Below are positions 38,147-38,707 of a DNA stretch of 38,707 bases, in pieces. Below the pieces are notes generated by a model. It was given only the letters and a program-made list of their open reading frames with translations. It searched no databases and was not told the origin of the DNA. Numbering within the stretch: the first letter of the stretch is position 1; each line of letters opens with the position of its first letter. A program made the translations under genes and the position numbers. The stretch covers positions 1 through 38,707 of the forward strand of contig JAGUWA010000109.1 of NCBI GenBank assembly GCA_020062605.1. Reading direction: 5' to 3'. This stretch comes from Parvibaculum sp. Its GTDB lineage: Bacteria; Pseudomonadota; Alphaproteobacteria; Parvibaculales; Parvibaculaceae.

Positions 38147-38707
38147 TCAGCGCTGCCGCCGCATGGCGTTCAGCGCCGAAATGCCTTCATTCTCTTCGCA
38201 TACACGCAAGGTTTCTTCCCATGACGGTATGCCCGCTCCGAGCAGCGGGAAGAGCGCTCGGCAGAATTCGAGATCTTCGGGGTAGTCGAGCGTCCAGCGC
38301 AGCTTGCCCAGTTCCTCGCTCGGCCCTTCAAGCGAGATACGCCTGATTTCCGGTGCCCGGCGCAGCCAGGGCGTCACATGCTCGCGATCATACGGATCGC
38401 TTGCTTCCTTCCAGTCGCGCTCCATGGCGCTCCACGTGAAGGCCTCGCAGTCGAGCCCATGCGGGTAGCGGTGAACGAAGTTGTTGGCCGCGTAGTCTGC
38501 CGTGGGGTCGGCGAGGAGCGCGGCGAGAACTTCGCCGCAAAGGCCCGGGTCGATCAGCGGGCAGTCGCTCGTCACGCGCATGATGACATCCGCGCCGAGA
38601 TCGCGTGCGGCCGTGTAATAGCGGTCCAGCACGTCATATTCCGAGCCGCGCGCCACGGTGGCGCCACAGGCTTCCGCTTCGGCGGCGACCGGCTCCTGCT
38701 CGGGCCC
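38147..38707 (-). CDS. SpsF/NeuA-like cytidylyltransferase family protein, partial at right edge
   Basis: GSEYDVLDRYYTAARDLGADVIMRVTSDCPLIDPGLCGEVLAALL...YPHGLDCEAFTWSAMERDWKEASDPYDREHVTPWL; the frame remains open to 38707. Confidence 0.87.
   Translation of the reverse strand, partial: GPEQEPVAAEAEACGATVARGSEYDVLDRYYTAARDLGADVIMRVTSDCPLIDPGLCGEVLAALLADPTADYAANNFVHRYPHGLDCEAFTWSAMERDWKEASDPYDREHVTPWLRRAPEIRRISLEGPSEELGKLRWTLDYPEDLEFCRALFPLLGAGIPSWEETLRVCEENEGISALNAMRRQR

Noticed and set aside
1-38707. CRISPR arrays, tRNA or rRNA genes, prophage or toxin-antitoxin/defence genes
   Set aside because: No regularly spaced repeats, no tRNA/rRNA-like sequence recognised, and no phage or defence-gene motifs seen in the translations.

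Overview
The window reads as an alphaproteobacterial, high-GC surface polysaccharide (EPS / O-antigen / capsule) locus of the Wzx/Wzy type. It has a Wzx-like flippase cut by the left edge, a Wzy/WaaL-type membrane protein, many GT2 and GT4 glycosyltransferases, a pyruvyltransferase and an O-acyltransferase. It also carries nucleotide-sugar genes (ugd, UDP-glucuronate epimerase, manC, gmd plus a gmd-like paralogue, galU), two initiating sugar-1-phosphate transferases and a bactofilin. At the right edge is a nonulosonate / spore-coat-like module (methylase, GT2, NeuB-type synthase, RmlD-like reductase, SpsF-type cytidylyltransferase). The most interesting segment is 14717-19224: a translationally coupled cassette of PF03706-type membrane protein, HAD-UbiA fusion, DprE1-like oxidase and DprE2-like reductase. 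It looks like a mycobacterial-style polyprenyl-phosphate-D-arabinose pathway in a Gram-negative polysaccharide locus, with an orphan GT-C-like membrane protein nearby. Other signals are a 15-C tract that splits an O-acyltransferase/SGNH gene (possible phase variation), a truncated GT4 sharing an 80-bp near-perfect block with an intact GT4 8.5 kb away, gene remnants (kdsD, transposase, sulfotransferase), and a tandem Gmd paralogue with Arg in place of the YxxxK lysine. All calls come from reading translated sequence. No database search was run.
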